This document shows positions 26,114-34,864 of a stretch of DNA of 64,000 nucleotides, in pieces. The translations under genes were made by a program, and so were the position numbers. Source of the stretch: Calothrix sp. FI2-JRJ7 (GTDB taxonomy: Bacteria > Cyanobacteriota > Cyanobacteriia > Cyanobacteriales > Nostocaceae). Under the pieces are notes generated by a model. That model was not told the origin of the DNA and made no database searches. It was given only the letters and a program-made list of their open reading frames with translations. The stretch is from contig JAHHGX010000080.1 in the NCBI GenBank assembly GCA_019359675.1, forward strand, positions 62,001 to 126,000, written 5' to 3'. The first letter of the stretch is position 1, and each line of letters starts with the position of its first letter.

Positions 26114-27523
26114 ATGAATCTCAACTGCCATAGTCTTCCTCATCCCCAGCATTTACAAAACTTAGCTAAAGGCTCGCTAGACCAAATCCAGAACCTTACC
26201 CGCGCACTTCGGCTATGGGTATTGTTACGTTGGCTATACAGTGACAATGAATACGCTATTGGAGATAGCTTTACTTATAATGAATGGCGCCAAGCGTTTT
26301 TCAGCAAAACACACAAAGACGAAAAACAAGAAGATATACAAAATCATCAAGACCCTAACTGCGCTTGCAATAAAACAACCAAACAGTGGCTAATCGATTT
26401 TGAAGTTAATTTGGATGAATGGCGAACTGCTTTGCAGAAACAAATATCCATAGCTGACTCCGATATAGACCAACTTTTAGAAGAACGTTTGTTCGCTCAG
26501 GTTCGTAAATCGCTGCAAAGTGACTTCGATTTATTAGTAAACCGAAAATGTTTAAAGCAACTAGAGAATGTAACAGGAAGAAGTAAACATTTCTGTCAGG
26601 TTGAAGAATTAAAAATATTTACCACTTCAAAAAATATAACAAGTAATTTAACGCAAACAAAACAAGCATATATCGCTGGAGCATTGGGTATGTTTAGCTT
26701 CCTCGACCCAAGATACCCACTTTTAGCAGAAGAATTTTCCGAAGATATAGACGAAGACAATCACCGCGTCTTTTTGTACGTTGATTATGTTGTACCCGAA
26801 TCTAGCTCTATACAAGATGCAGTAGACGAAATTCAAAGCCAATTACAAGAGATTTGGGATTCTGGAAAAATACAACCTATACTGTTATCTTATTATAGCG
26901 CACACCAAAATAAGATAAAGGAGTGTGCCGTATATCCAGTATGTATATACTTCATGGAATACGCTAAGTATCTTTGTGCTTATGGTCGAACTCCAAAAGA
27001 TGATATCAACTGGTATAAATATCGTCTTGATAGAATTATATCCCAAAGTATAGAATTATTAGAATGGCAAGACCCGCGTGTTCCACAGTTATTAAGAGAA
27101 CAACATAAAGCTGATGAATTACCTACTCCAAAAACTGTAAACAATAAACTAAAAGAAGCTTGGGGATGCGACTTTTACAAAACGAAATCACTGATGATAT
27201 TACGATTTGATCAGGATTTTGATGAGAATTATGTAAAAGGAATAAACGTTCACGAAACCTTTAAGCCAATTGAATATCAAACTGTATCTGAGTTAATTCA
27301 ACAACATACACAAGACCCAGGACAAAAAAATATACTCAAAGCTTTTAAATCACGTCCAAGTACAGATGCTTATTACCAAGTTTATTACCGAGTAACAGAT
27401 TATTACGTACTTAGATGGCTACGAGCTTTAGGTTCAAAAGTTGAAGTTTTATTCCCTTGGGACTTACGTCAACAAATGGCAGAAGAAATTCAAAAGATTT
27501 GGAACTTATACGCTAACTTCTAG
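26114..27523 (+). CDS. WYL-domain regulator of CRISPR locus (TIGR03985-like)
   Basis: 469 residues. The N-terminus (RALRLWVLLRWLYS, then FTYNEWRQAFF) suggests a winged-helix DNA-binding region. The central part, about residues 230-300, matches a WYL domain (IQPILLSYYSAHQNKIKECA, then VYPVCIYFMEYAKYLCAYGR), and the last 80 residues resemble the WCX extension (YYVLRWLRALGSKVEVLFPW). Cyanobacterial type III-D loci often carry such a protein, named TIGR03985 in annotation. WYL proteins bind ligands, often nucleotides or nucleic acid, and act as repressors or activators. It diverges from the III-D operon across a candidate operator, supporting a regulatory role. Confidence 0.78.
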   Translation: MNLNCHSLPHPQHLQNLAKGSLDQIQNLTRALRLWVLLRWLYSDNEYAIGDSFTYNEWRQAFFSKTHKDEKQEDIQNHQDPNCACNKTTKQWLIDFEVNLDEWRTALQKQISIADSDIDQLLEERLFAQVRKSLQSDFDLLVNRKCLKQLENVTGRSKHFCQVEELKIFTTSKNITSNLTQTKQAYIAGALGMFSFLDPRYPLLAEEFSEDIDEDNHRVFLYVDYVVPESSSIQDAVDEIQSQLQEIWDSGKIQPILLSYYSAHQNKIKECAVYPVCIYFMEYAKYLCAYGRTPKDDINWYKYRLDRIISQSIELLEWQDPRVPQLLREQHKADELPTPKTVNNKLKEAWGCDFYKTKSLMILRFDQDFDENYVKGINVHETFKPIEYQTVSELIQQHTQDPGQKNILKAFKSRPSTDAYYQVYYRVTDYYVLRWLRALGSKVEVLFPWDLRQQMAEEIQKIWNLYANF

Positions 27524-27657
27524 TTAATCTGGTCAAACCGTGCGCTAAAGCTTTTACCATTTCCTTTACGTAAATTCAACACATGTTGGATGATTGTTAA
27601 ATTTTGTACTGAGTCCGATACTTATCCACAACCTCCTTGGGAAGTGCTGCTTTTGAA

Positions 27658-29898
27658 GTTTCAGTCCCGATGACGGGATTCGTAACTATTAAAGTAGATT
27701 ATAATGGTTCGTTCCGACTGTCCAATCTTTTGTTTCAGTCCCGATGACGGGATTCGTAACTATTAAAGATTACCAAACTCAATTCGATGCTAGATTTTAT
27801 TACAAGTTTCAGTCCCGATGACGGGATTCGTAACTATTAAAGTTAAAGTTTAACTACAGCATGATTGTTGTAGATGAGTTTCAGTCCCGATGACGGGATT
27901 CGTAACTATTAAAGTTTGTAGAATTACGGATTATGACTTAGCTCAGATATTAGTTTCAGTCCCGATGACGGGATTCGTAACTATTAAAGCGGAAAGAACC
28001 ACACGGATTATAGGTAGGGAAAATAAAGGTTTCAGTCCCGATGACGGGATTCGTAACTATTAAAGGAGTTATGCGACTTCCTAGACGAAAACAATAGTAT
28101 GGTTTCAGTCCCGATGACGGGATTCGTAACTATTAAAGAACCTGTTTTTAAATTAAAAACAGGTTTTGTAAATGGTTTCAGTCCCGATGACGGGATTCGT
28201 AACTATTAAAGATTGAATCCTGGTTTACAGCTAAAATCCGTCAAATGTTTCAGTCCCGATGACGGGATTCGTAACTATTAAAGTTGCTAGAGACTGAGGG
28301 GCGCTGGCAGTTAATAGAGTTTCAGTCCCGATGACGGGATTCGTAACTATTAAAGCAAGAAATAATATGGGATAGCAACATTTCAGGAAGTTTCAGTCCC
28401 GATGACGGGATTCGTAACTATTAAAGCGTAGTAGCTGCTGTGCTATCTAAATCAATGTATAAATGTTTCAGTCCCGATGACGGGATTCGTAACTATTAAA
28501 GCCAAAAACGCCGTTACCTCTCTCAGAAAAGAATAATCGATGGTTTCAGTCCCGATGACGGGATTCGTAACTATTAAAGTGACATATCCATGCGGTATTT
28601 TTCTACCGTTTAATTGTTTCAGTCCCGATGACGGGATTCGTAACTATTAAAGTTGAGAGAAATCATTGAAACTTACAGTGAGAACGAGTTTCAGTCCCGA
28701 TGACGGGATTCGTAACTATTAAAGCTGGGGCGCCTATTGAAGTATCAGCAAGCGATTGATATCGTTTCAGTCCCGATGACGGGATTCGTAACTATTAAAG
28801 TTTAGGTTATAGCCAGATTGTTGTTTGGTTTCGGTTAAGTTTCAGTCCCGATGACGGGATTCGTAACTATTAAAGATTTTCAAGATTCTCGGTAGCAGCG
28901 GGAGAATCAAGTTTCAGTCCCGATGACGGGATTCGTAACTATTAAAGACCTTGGAGATGTTTGGCAAGGTTAGAAACTATAGGTTTCAGTCCCGATGACG
29001 GGATTCGTAACTATTAAAGGCAAATCTATAAAAATTGCTCTAATCAACTTTCTGTGTTTCAGTCCCGATGACGGGATTCGTAACTATTAAAGGTAGAGGT
29101 ATGCGTTGCCGCCGATAAGCTTTTAGGCGTTTCAGTCCCGATGACGGGATTCGTAACTATTAAAGCTGAATCATTCGGTGAATCCTCTTTCATTAAAGTG
29201 TTTCAGTCCCGATGACGGGATTCGTAACTATTAAAGTTGCAAGGTATTGACTTGGCTTTACTCGGAGTAATTAAGTTTCAGTCCCGATGACGGGATTCGT
29301 AACTATTAAAGTCGATTCTAGGGCTGAATTGTGGGATTATTGCCAAATCATGTTTCAGTCCCGATGACGGGATTCGTAACTATTAAAGTTTAGGGTCATC
29401 GAGGTGTCTACGCCATAGATTAAGTTTCAGTCCCGATGACGGGATTCGTAACTATTAAAGTTTAGAACTGGTGATACTTATGTCATCATGAATCGTTTCA
29501 GTCCCGATGACGGGATTCGTAACTATTAAAGTCTCGTGGTGTACGCTTGGCAGCCGACCACGCCAAGGTTTCAGTCCCGATGACGGGATTCGTAACTATT
29601 AAAGGCTTTTAAATTCCGAGAGAAACCGATTTCCCTCAAAATTAGTTTCAGTCCCGATGACGGGATTCGTAACTATTAAAGAACTTTCCGGGTTAAAACT
29701 CCCATTCAACAAGTCAAGTTTCAGTCCCGATGACGGGATTCGTAACTATTAAAGCTCGTGTTGGTTACGAATGAAAACCGAACCAACAAGTTTCAGTCCC
29801 GATGACGGGATTCGTAACTATTAAAGGCTGATTTTTCTTGAGTCTCTTCAGATTGTGGTTGGTTTCAGTCCCGATGACGGGATTCGTAACTATTAAAG
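27658..29898 (-). CRISPR. CRISPR array 3 (31 repeats, 30 spacers)
   Basis: The longest array. Its 37-nt repeats share the GTTTCAGTCCCGATGACGGG half with array 1 but end ATTCGTAACTATTAAAG instead of ATTCGTAAGGTTTAAAG. Read on the minus strand, leader on the right. All 31 repeats look identical. One spacer (28139-28174) is almost entirely a perfect inverted repeat. The array ends about 130 bp beyond the stop of the WYL gene. Confidence 0.98.
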
Positions 29899-30118
29899 CC
29901 CGCACGCTGTAACCCTTACAGGGTAAGCGTTCTACAGAGGGTTTTCGTGAAACCTAAAATTGGCTTGATTTCAGCCGTGATTATTGAGACTTATTGGCAT
30001 TAGTCTCAGCATTGAAAACGCTTAAACTATTATGTTGTCAAGGTTCTGACGTTTTTCGTGAAACCCCTAGGGTTTTTGTCCTCGCTTCGATTTACGAAAC
30101 ATCAAGCTGATTGCTTAA
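29899..30118 (-). promoter_or_regulatory. CRISPR leader of array 3
   Basis: Close copy of leader 1 (block near the repeat reads CGCACGCTG; both TTTCGTGAA elements and ACGAAACATCAAGCT present), followed directly by a broken cas2 copy. It is the likely promoter and integration site for array 3. Confidence 0.85.
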
Positions 30119-30309
30119 TCATAAAACTATAACTTGTTCTTGTCTAGGTTTTTCGGAACCATAAGTAATTGTTCATTTTACAGACCCAGCGTCCAATACA
30201 TATACTCTCACGGAGTCTTCATTTGGCTTGATTAATTTCTCTACTTTAATTTGTAGTTGAGTAAATTGTACCCTAGTTAAGAAGCACTCGAATACGCTGT
30301 ACTGCGTCC
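30119..30309 (-). pseudogene. cas2: Truncated cas2 copy beside array 3
   Basis: Nearly identical to positions 4050-4240 of the intact cas2, covering the C-terminal two thirds. Similarity stops abruptly after GTACTGCGTCC, so the start codon, first beta strand and catalytic Asp region are gone. No stop interrupts the remaining frame, suggesting a recent duplication that was truncated rather than slow decay. Confidence 0.85.
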
Positions 30310-30397
30310 GGCTATCTTGAAGCTCAATATAATAAAAATATTGTCAACGATAATATATAAAGCTTCGGCGCCTAAATCGAAAACCGGTGATTGATGG

Positions 30398-31021
30398 TCA
30401 GGTTGGTTGCTCGCCATCGCGCAATTCCTTTCTAAAGTCCTTTACAGCGTCATATTGGTCAGTATAGCCAAGGTATTTAAGTAATAGGGCACGGTCTAAG
30501 TCTGGAAAAAATCTACTACGGTCAACCTCTTTATATTCAAAATGTTCGCCAACGTGTATTGCGGCTGGGTCTAATTGGAATATACGCAACTCTCCAGACT
30601 TCCAAAACCAAACTTCCGGCACTCTTAGGGGCTTGTATAACTCCTTTCTGTTAATAGTGCCACTGCTAACAATAACTTCAATAACAATATCAGGTATTTG
30701 TTTGTCTCTACCAATACAGTAAGACTCGTCAGGTGTACCCGAAGCGTAACCCGGCGCCTCTAAAGTAAAACCGCCGCGCTTATAAAACCTCACTCCCTTC
30801 TTTCTCATGTAAGTTTCCAGCAGCAAAGACAAGGTACTTTTTATATACTCATGCTCGCGTCCAATTGGTGACATAATCTCTAGCACCCCTGCTAAATAAG
30901 TTAATTTGACATCATGGTTATCTAAGAGCGGCGCCTCGATTGCCTTAAATCGCTCCCACGTTACACCTCGTAATGTTACTACTCTTTCTTCTAGTGGCTG
31001 GTCTATAACTTGAATGCTCAT
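30398..31021 (-). CDS. Uma2-family putative restriction-like endonuclease
   Basis: 207 residues from ATG 31021 (MSIQVIDQPLEERVVTL); an earlier in-frame ATG at 31045 is possible. It belongs to the Uma2/DUF820 family, greatly expanded in cyanobacteria, with a PD-(D/E)XK fold. Family features seen: TWERFKAIEA, AGVLEIMSPIGREHEYIKS, TPDESYCIG, then the core PDIVIEVIVSSG (Asp and Glu) followed by KELYKPLRVPEVWFW. The family's biological role is poorly known. It lies in the boundary between the array 3/cas2 remnant and the phage-like module. Confidence 0.9.
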   Translation of the reverse strand: MSIQVIDQPLEERVVTLRGVTWERFKAIEAPLLDNHDVKLTYLAGVLEIMSPIGREHEYIKSTLSLLLETYMRKKGVRFYKRGGFTLEAPGYASGTPDESYCIGRDKQIPDIVIEVIVSSGTINRKELYKPLRVPEVWFWKSGELRIFQLDPAAIHVGEHFEYKEVDRSRFFPDLDRALLLKYLGYTDQYDAVKDFRKELRDGEQPT

Positions 31022-31133
31022 AAAACTTGCCGCGCGCTTTATCAAAATTCTAAGCTAATACAAGAGTTTTGGTTAATTTAGTCATCTTCGTATTAGAAGG
31101 TGGGTTGTTAGCAGGCGCCTGTTTTTGGGCTTA

Positions 31134-31682
31134 ATGAGTTTAAAGAACGCCAAAAAATTATTGATGAAAGTACCTTTTACAACCGCAAACCCCTTAGATT
31201 TCAAGCTTCGGCTCGTTTGGGGACACGAAACAGGACGCAAACTAGTAGCAGAGTTTTCTGATTGTAGGTGGCTACCGCGTGCAGGCGAAGCCTTGGTTTT
31301 GCCGATTGATGACGCTGATGCTAATAATAAATGTCACGATTGGCACTGGTTCAAGGTCAGAAATCTCGTTCACGATTTCGAGAACCAAACCATCTGCGCG
31401 GTTTGTATGGCAATGGAACCACACTTGCTGCGAAAAAAGAAGCCAACGACCTCGACACAATTCTTACCAAAAACCGCGAATGTATCAACGCAAAGTACAC
31501 TGCCTAGCAGCTTTGTACCGAAAACAGCGTTTCAAAGGCTTGAAGAGATGGAGAAGCGAGGTAAAGAGATTGCTGCAAATACTCCAGCGCTTACATTTGA
31601 AACGCACTTGAAGGAAACTAGTTTGGATGATGTGGTTGATGCGGAATTGGAGACACTGAGAAAGCAATTAGACGATATGTAA
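31134..31682 (+). CDS. Hypothetical protein
   Basis: 182 residues from ATG 31134 (an in-frame ATG lies 9 bp upstream and another, MKVPFTTANPLD, at about 31167). Not recognised. The N-terminal half (LRLVWGHETGRKLVAEFSD, WLPRAGEALVLP, HDWHWFKVRN) looks like a small beta-rich domain, followed by a low-complexity Ser/Thr/Pro linker and a charged C-terminal helix. A GGCGCC-based hairpin follows the stop. Confidence 0.65.
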   Translation: MSLKNAKKLLMKVPFTTANPLDFKLRLVWGHETGRKLVAEFSDCRWLPRAGEALVLPIDDADANNKCHDWHWFKVRNLVHDFENQTICAVCMAMEPHLLRKKKPTTSTQFLPKTANVSTQSTLPSSFVPKTAFQRLEEMEKRGKEIAANTPALTFETHLKETSLDDVVDAELETLRKQLDDM

Positions 31683-31717
31683 AAAGGCGCCTGCTGTCTG
31701 GAAACAAGGCGCCTTTT
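31682..31717. terminator. Terminator hairpin built on GGCGCC
   Basis: AAAAGGCGCC at 31682-31691 pairs perfectly with GGCGCCTTTT at 31708-31717 across a 16-nt loop. A-rich and T-rich flanks make it work in both directions, between the hypothetical gene and the convergent XRE gene. Confidence 0.7.
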
Positions 31718-31800
31718 GCCAAAAACCGTTAATTAAAGGACTTTTTAATTATGAGTAACAATTAATACAGCACCCAGTATTTACTTCTGAGCGATTGCCA

Positions 31801-32037
31801 TCAAAAATATACTCCAAAATCTACGCCCAATACCTCTTCGATTTTGCGGAGCGTCTCTTCAGCAATCGCTTCTTCACGACCATTTACAAGTTGATACCAG
31901 TAAGTTCGGCTAAATCCAACTGCCTGACATATTTCTGAAACGGGCTTCCCAGATTCTTTCTGAGCCTGAGCGATTTGCTTAGGCAATTCGGGCGTTTCAA
32001 TTTCTTTGCGTTCAATTTTTCTAACTTTCACAGCCAT
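31801..32037 (-). CDS. XRE-family transcriptional repressor-like protein
   Basis: 78 residues. A Cro/C1-type helix-turn-helix is visible in ESGKPVSEICQAVGFSRTYW followed by YQLVNGREEAIAEETLRKIE. The start at 32037 is supported by GGAGGTGAG 5 bp upstream. It diverges from a gene for a small Cys-containing protein across a compact promoter pair with repeated AAGTGCAAAGTA sites, the layout of a phage-type autoregulated switch. Confidence 0.88.
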   Translation of the reverse strand: MAVKVRKIERKEIETPELPKQIAQAQKESGKPVSEICQAVGFSRTYWYQLVNGREEAIAEETLRKIEEVLGVDFGVYF

Positions 32038-32065
32038 GTTTAACTCACCTCCATAAATCTACTAT

Positions 32066-32111
32066 AAGTGCAAAGTAAATGGTTGACAAGTGCAAAGTAT
32101 GCACTTATATT
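32066..32111. promoter_or_regulatory. Divergent overlapping promoters with AAGTGCAAAGTA operators
   Basis: Rightward promoter: TTGACA (32083-32088), 17-bp spacer, TATATT (32106-32111). Leftward promoter on the minus strand: TTGTCA, 17-bp spacer, TATAGT, overlapping the rightward one. Two direct copies of AAGTGCAAAGTA (32066-32077 and 32088-32099) are 22 bp apart, two helical turns, and the second is extended to the dyad AAGTGCA-aagta-TGCACTT inside the rightward spacer. Likely operators for the adjacent XRE protein. Confidence 0.75.
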
Positions 32112-32119
32112 AGAAGACA

Positions 32120-32164
32120 TAGAAAAGGCGCTTTGGTTTTCTCAGGACACAGGCGCCTTTTCTA
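32120..32164 (+). terminator. 5'-leader hairpin (possible attenuator)
   Basis: TAGAAAAGGCGC (32120-32131) pairs with GCGCCTTTTCTA (32153-32164). It lies just after the predicted transcription start of the rightward promoter and before the gene at 32194, and ends in a TTTT tract, so it could act as an attenuator. Confidence 0.5.
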
Positions 32165-32193
32165 GACCATCGTTTATAGAGGCTAAATTCATT

Positions 32194-32685
32194 ATGACTC
32201 AGCAGACGCTTGAGCCGCAAATTTCGCCTGCAACATGCGCTTCTTGTCCTTACTTCCAAGCGCACAATGACGGCACAAATAAAGGTTGGTGTGGCTTATT
32301 CAACCACTTCGCGCGCGAACATCACGTTCAAACTCAGGATTGTGTAAACACGATTCGTGAGTCAGTCAGCGGTGTCGGTTTCCGCCCCGTTGAACTGACG
32401 AACCCGGAGGGTGATGAGCAAGAAGAAGTTAACCAAGAAGTTAATCAACAAGTTCTTGAGTTGGCGCCTGAGTACGAAATAGACTCTGTTGACGATGCCC
32501 AATTTGGCGAGCTTTTTCGCTTGTGGAAGGGTTGGCAGTTCGCAGGTAGCTTCTACAAAGCGCACGATGGCAAGTGGATTGCCCAGCCAATCAAGGCAGA
32601 AATTAACGGCAGATTTAGCACTCATACCCAAGCAATTCTGATTCTTGTCACCATTTTTGAGACACCAGAATTACAAGTTGCCTAG
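32194..32685 (+). CDS. Hypothetical protein with CxxC-type N-terminus
   Basis: 163 residues from ATG 32194 (MTQQTLEPQISPATCASCPY). The longer upstream frame would cross the promoter and hairpin and is rejected. The N-terminal half has CASCPYFQ, GWCGLF and a further Cys, suggesting a metal-binding knuckle; the rest is acidic, with a tryptophan-rich patch (LWKGWQFAGSFYKAHDGKW). First gene under the rightward promoter opposite the XRE repressor. Function unknown. Confidence 0.72.
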   Translation: MTQQTLEPQISPATCASCPYFQAHNDGTNKGWCGLFNHFAREHHVQTQDCVNTIRESVSGVGFRPVELTNPEGDEQEEVNQEVNQQVLELAPEYEIDSVDDAQFGELFRLWKGWQFAGSFYKAHDGKWIAQPIKAEINGRFSTHTQAILILVTIFETPELQVA

Positions 32686-32741
32686 ATTTTCCTATCACTT
32701 ATTGAGGCGCCCTAAACTGCGTCTCTTTCTTGCATAGAAAC

Positions 32742-32990
32742 ATGGAAGAAAAACTTGAAAACATCTTCGCAAGCGCAATTAAGCAGCATCGCGTTCGCAC
32801 TCTACGTGAGTTAATGAATGAAATTTTCCCGGTTTTTCAAGACAACGGTTTTACTTTCGATGACTTGCTAAACGCGCTAGCTGATTACGCAAACGACAGT
32901 GACGACTTAGTACTACACGAGTGTATGCCTTGTATCGAACGAACCATCAACCATCTACGTAAATTACAAGCAAGGAGCAATCATGAGTAA
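32742..32990 (+). CDS. Small hypothetical protein
   Basis: 82 residues from ATG 32742 (MEEKLENIFASAIKQHRV). All-helical and acidic, no recognised family. Its stop overlaps the start of the BRO-N gene by 8 bp, so it belongs to the same transcription unit as the preceding Cys-containing protein and the following antirepressor-like gene. Confidence 0.68.
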   Translation: MEEKLENIFASAIKQHRVRTLRELMNEIFPVFQDNGFTFDDLLNALADYANDSDDLVLHECMPCIERTINHLRKLQARSNHE

Positions 32991-33789
32991 CCTAACAGTG
33001 TTTGAGTTTGAACAAAAAGAAATTCGCTTTGTTGGTACACCAGAAAAGCTTGAGTGGGTTGCCGCTGACATTTTGTATATCCTTTATCCCGAAGCGGACA
33101 AGCGTAATCACAGTAATTACCTGAAAAAGGTTCGTAATAAATGGAAGGGTCATAAAAAAATTATGACCCCTGGCGGAGAACAAGAAGTTGCAACATTACT
33201 TGAACCTGGTTTGTACTATTTAATTGGACGGTCTAACAGTCCGGTCGCAGAGCCATTTCAAGACTGGTTGTATGAAGACGTGATTCCAACCATCCGTAAA
33301 ACAGGCAAATATGAACTAGCGCCTTCCCCTTCCCCCTCACCTCAACCTGTACTCCCACCTTCCCTTGAGCAAATATCCGACCTAGTTGATCTGACTTTGG
33401 GTAAAGCGGGAATTGACCCAAGATTAGTAGCAGGCGCCAAGCTTAACGCCATTGTTAAAGAGTATCCGTCATTGAAAAGCGCTGCCGAAGAAGCTAAATC
33501 TTTGCTTGTTGTGCCAGTAGAGAGAAACTTGCTTAACGCTACTCAGATCGGAGACAAGATTGGCAAAACCGCGCGCGAGGTAAACAAACTGCTTTTAGAC
33601 CAGGGTTTTCAAGTCAAGAATCCAGAAGGTAAAAACCCTTCGTACTTGCCAACAGACAAGGGTAAGCCACATAGCCAAATGACCCTAGATACTGCACAAG
33701 GCAGAGATAAAACAGTGCAGCACTTACGCTGGCATGAAACCGTAATTGATGCTCTTTCAGAAGAAATCAACGATAAGGAGGCGCTATGA
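32983..33789 (+). CDS. BRO-N domain protein, antirepressor-like
   Basis: 268 residues. The N-terminal 115 residues form a BRO-N domain: FEQKEIRFVGTPEKLEWVAA followed by DILYILYP, GGEQEVATLLEPGLYYLIGR and PFQDWLYEDVIPTIRKTGKY. A Pro-rich linker is followed by a C-terminal module with LLNATQIGDKIGKTAREVNK, a KilAC/HTH-like DNA-binding segment, as in phage antirepressors. With the nearby XRE repressor this resembles a lysogeny-type switch of a prophage or satellite. It overlaps the next gene by 4 bp. Confidence 0.88.
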   Translation: MSNLTVFEFEQKEIRFVGTPEKLEWVAADILYILYPEADKRNHSNYLKKVRNKWKGHKKIMTPGGEQEVATLLEPGLYYLIGRSNSPVAEPFQDWLYEDVIPTIRKTGKYELAPSPSPSPQPVLPPSLEQISDLVDLTLGKAGIDPRLVAGAKLNAIVKEYPSLKSAAEEAKSLLVVPVERNLLNATQIGDKIGKTAREVNKLLLDQGFQVKNPEGKNPSYLPTDKGKPHSQMTLDTAQGRDKTVQHLRWHETVIDALSEEINDKEAL

Positions 33790-34088
33790 AAAATCGAGCT
33801 AGAAAATCAATTCCTTATCCCGCTAATTGGGGCGCCCCGAAGTATCATCTTGGACAATTAACCAAAGAAGGACCGATTGTTGGTATCGAATATCTGGGGT
33901 CTGAATACGGATTATACAAAGCTTCGGGTGAAGGCTGGGGCTACTGGATAATCATGAAAGCCGGAGACATTCAAAAATTCCCTGAAGACTATATCGAGTT
34001 ACTAGACCAAGCTGAAATCCAACAAATGATTGAAGCGCGCGCTGCTGAGATAGAGATTCTCAAAGAACAACTAAACTTGATTGCCTAA
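33786..34088 (+). CDS. Small hypothetical protein
   Basis: 100 residues beginning ATG 33786, overlapping the antirepressor stop (ATGA). GWGYWIIMKAGDIQKFPEDY and a C-terminal amphipathic helix (EIQQMIEARAAEIEILKEQL) are visible; the N-terminal part with GEGWGYWI is beta-like. Not recognised. Last gene of the module, followed by a terminator. Confidence 0.7.
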   Translation: MKNRARKSIPYPANWGAPKYHLGQLTKEGPIVGIEYLGSEYGLYKASGEGWGYWIIMKAGDIQKFPEDYIELLDQAEIQQMIEARAAEIEILKEQLNLIA

Positions 34089-34105
34089 CCCAAATACCTT
34101 TGCTC

Positions 34106-34136
34106 AAAACCACCTTCGTTTCCGTTGGTGGTTTTT
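34106..34136 (+). terminator. Rho-independent terminator
   Basis: AAAACCACC (34106-34114) pairs with GGTGGTTTTT (from 34127), giving a hairpin followed by a T tract, 18 bp after the stop of the last gene of the BRO-N module. Confidence 0.75.
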
Positions 34137-34173
34137 GTTTCTTCTGGTTGTGATTATCTTGAATTAGTTTGGA

Positions 34174-34578
34174 TTAACTCGCCTTCGTTTCCGTTGGTGT
34201 ACCGAATATAACTGGCTCTCCATCCAAAATCCAGCACGGCGCCCCATATGAGCTAGACTGAAGCTGATTAACCTTTCCACTATCAATATCTGGCGCTTCT
34301 ATGCTGCTGGAATCTTCGACAAAAGTCAAGCTTGCCTTAACGATTTTGCTTTCAAATCACGCAAGTAGTAAAAGTATACGATTGCCAATCAGCGTCCCCA
34401 TTCCTTTGATACTCATGCTGCTTTGTAGTGTAATTTTGCTGAGTTTATCGATTGGCGCCAGTGCTACTACCCAATTAGGCATAAGTCTTTGTTTGAGCAA
34501 GCCACAAAAAATAGAAGCAATAGTTGCAGGAATTTGAACTTCGTCTTCAGGGCGCCTGCCTGATCCACGAACAGGCAA
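34174..34578 (-). pseudogene. Possible broken gene of unknown function
   Basis: A minus-strand frame reads PEDEVQIPATIASIFCGLLK, continues NWVVALAPIDKLSKIT and SIKGMGTLIGN, meets a TGA near 34357, and then stays open in the same frame (KIVKASLTFVEDSSSIEAPD) to a TAA at 34174. One premature stop in about 135 codons is consistent with an inactivated gene tail. It has no clear start. The overlapping frame at 34547-34858 is also open but unrecognised. No family is assigned. Confidence 0.3.
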
Positions 34579-34840
34579 TTGAAATAAGTAATGGTATGCT
34601 GTCAGTGGATCGAAGATCGAGGATCAAATCCAGGTTTAACTTGATGCCAATGGCAGGAAAGCCTGCTAGCATCCAGTGCGATGCGTAAAATTCCCTGGCA
34701 CCAGCTTGAAGTTGGCGCCAATTGGTTATTAAATCAGTCAAACCCGTTTGTGGCATTGAAACAAGTATCGAGCCTAGTAAGTTCTTTGCATCCCTGGTTT
34801 TCAAAAACCTGTTCGTATAATTCAAAACAGTTAGCGCCCC

Positions 34841-34858
34841 ATGTTCGTTGACGAACAT
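34841..34858. repeat. Palindrome ATGTTCG-N4-CGAACAT (copy 1)
   Basis: ATGTTCGTTGACGAACAT, a perfect inverted repeat around TG, just outside the leader-distal end of array 4. Further copies are at 41655, 41734, 41795 and 44507, always next to or inside CRISPR repeat units. Confidence 0.8.
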
Positions 34859-34864
34859 AGGACC

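Noticed and set aside
2541-29898. A CRISPR-associated transposon or a class 2 effector linked to the arrays
   Set aside because: No TnsA/B/C, TniQ, Cas9 or Cas12 features were found, and the cas genes match ordinary type I and III-D systems.
34301-34537. 78-codon plus-strand frame
   Set aside because: Antisense to a frame that reads more like protein (34174-34578); no start signal.
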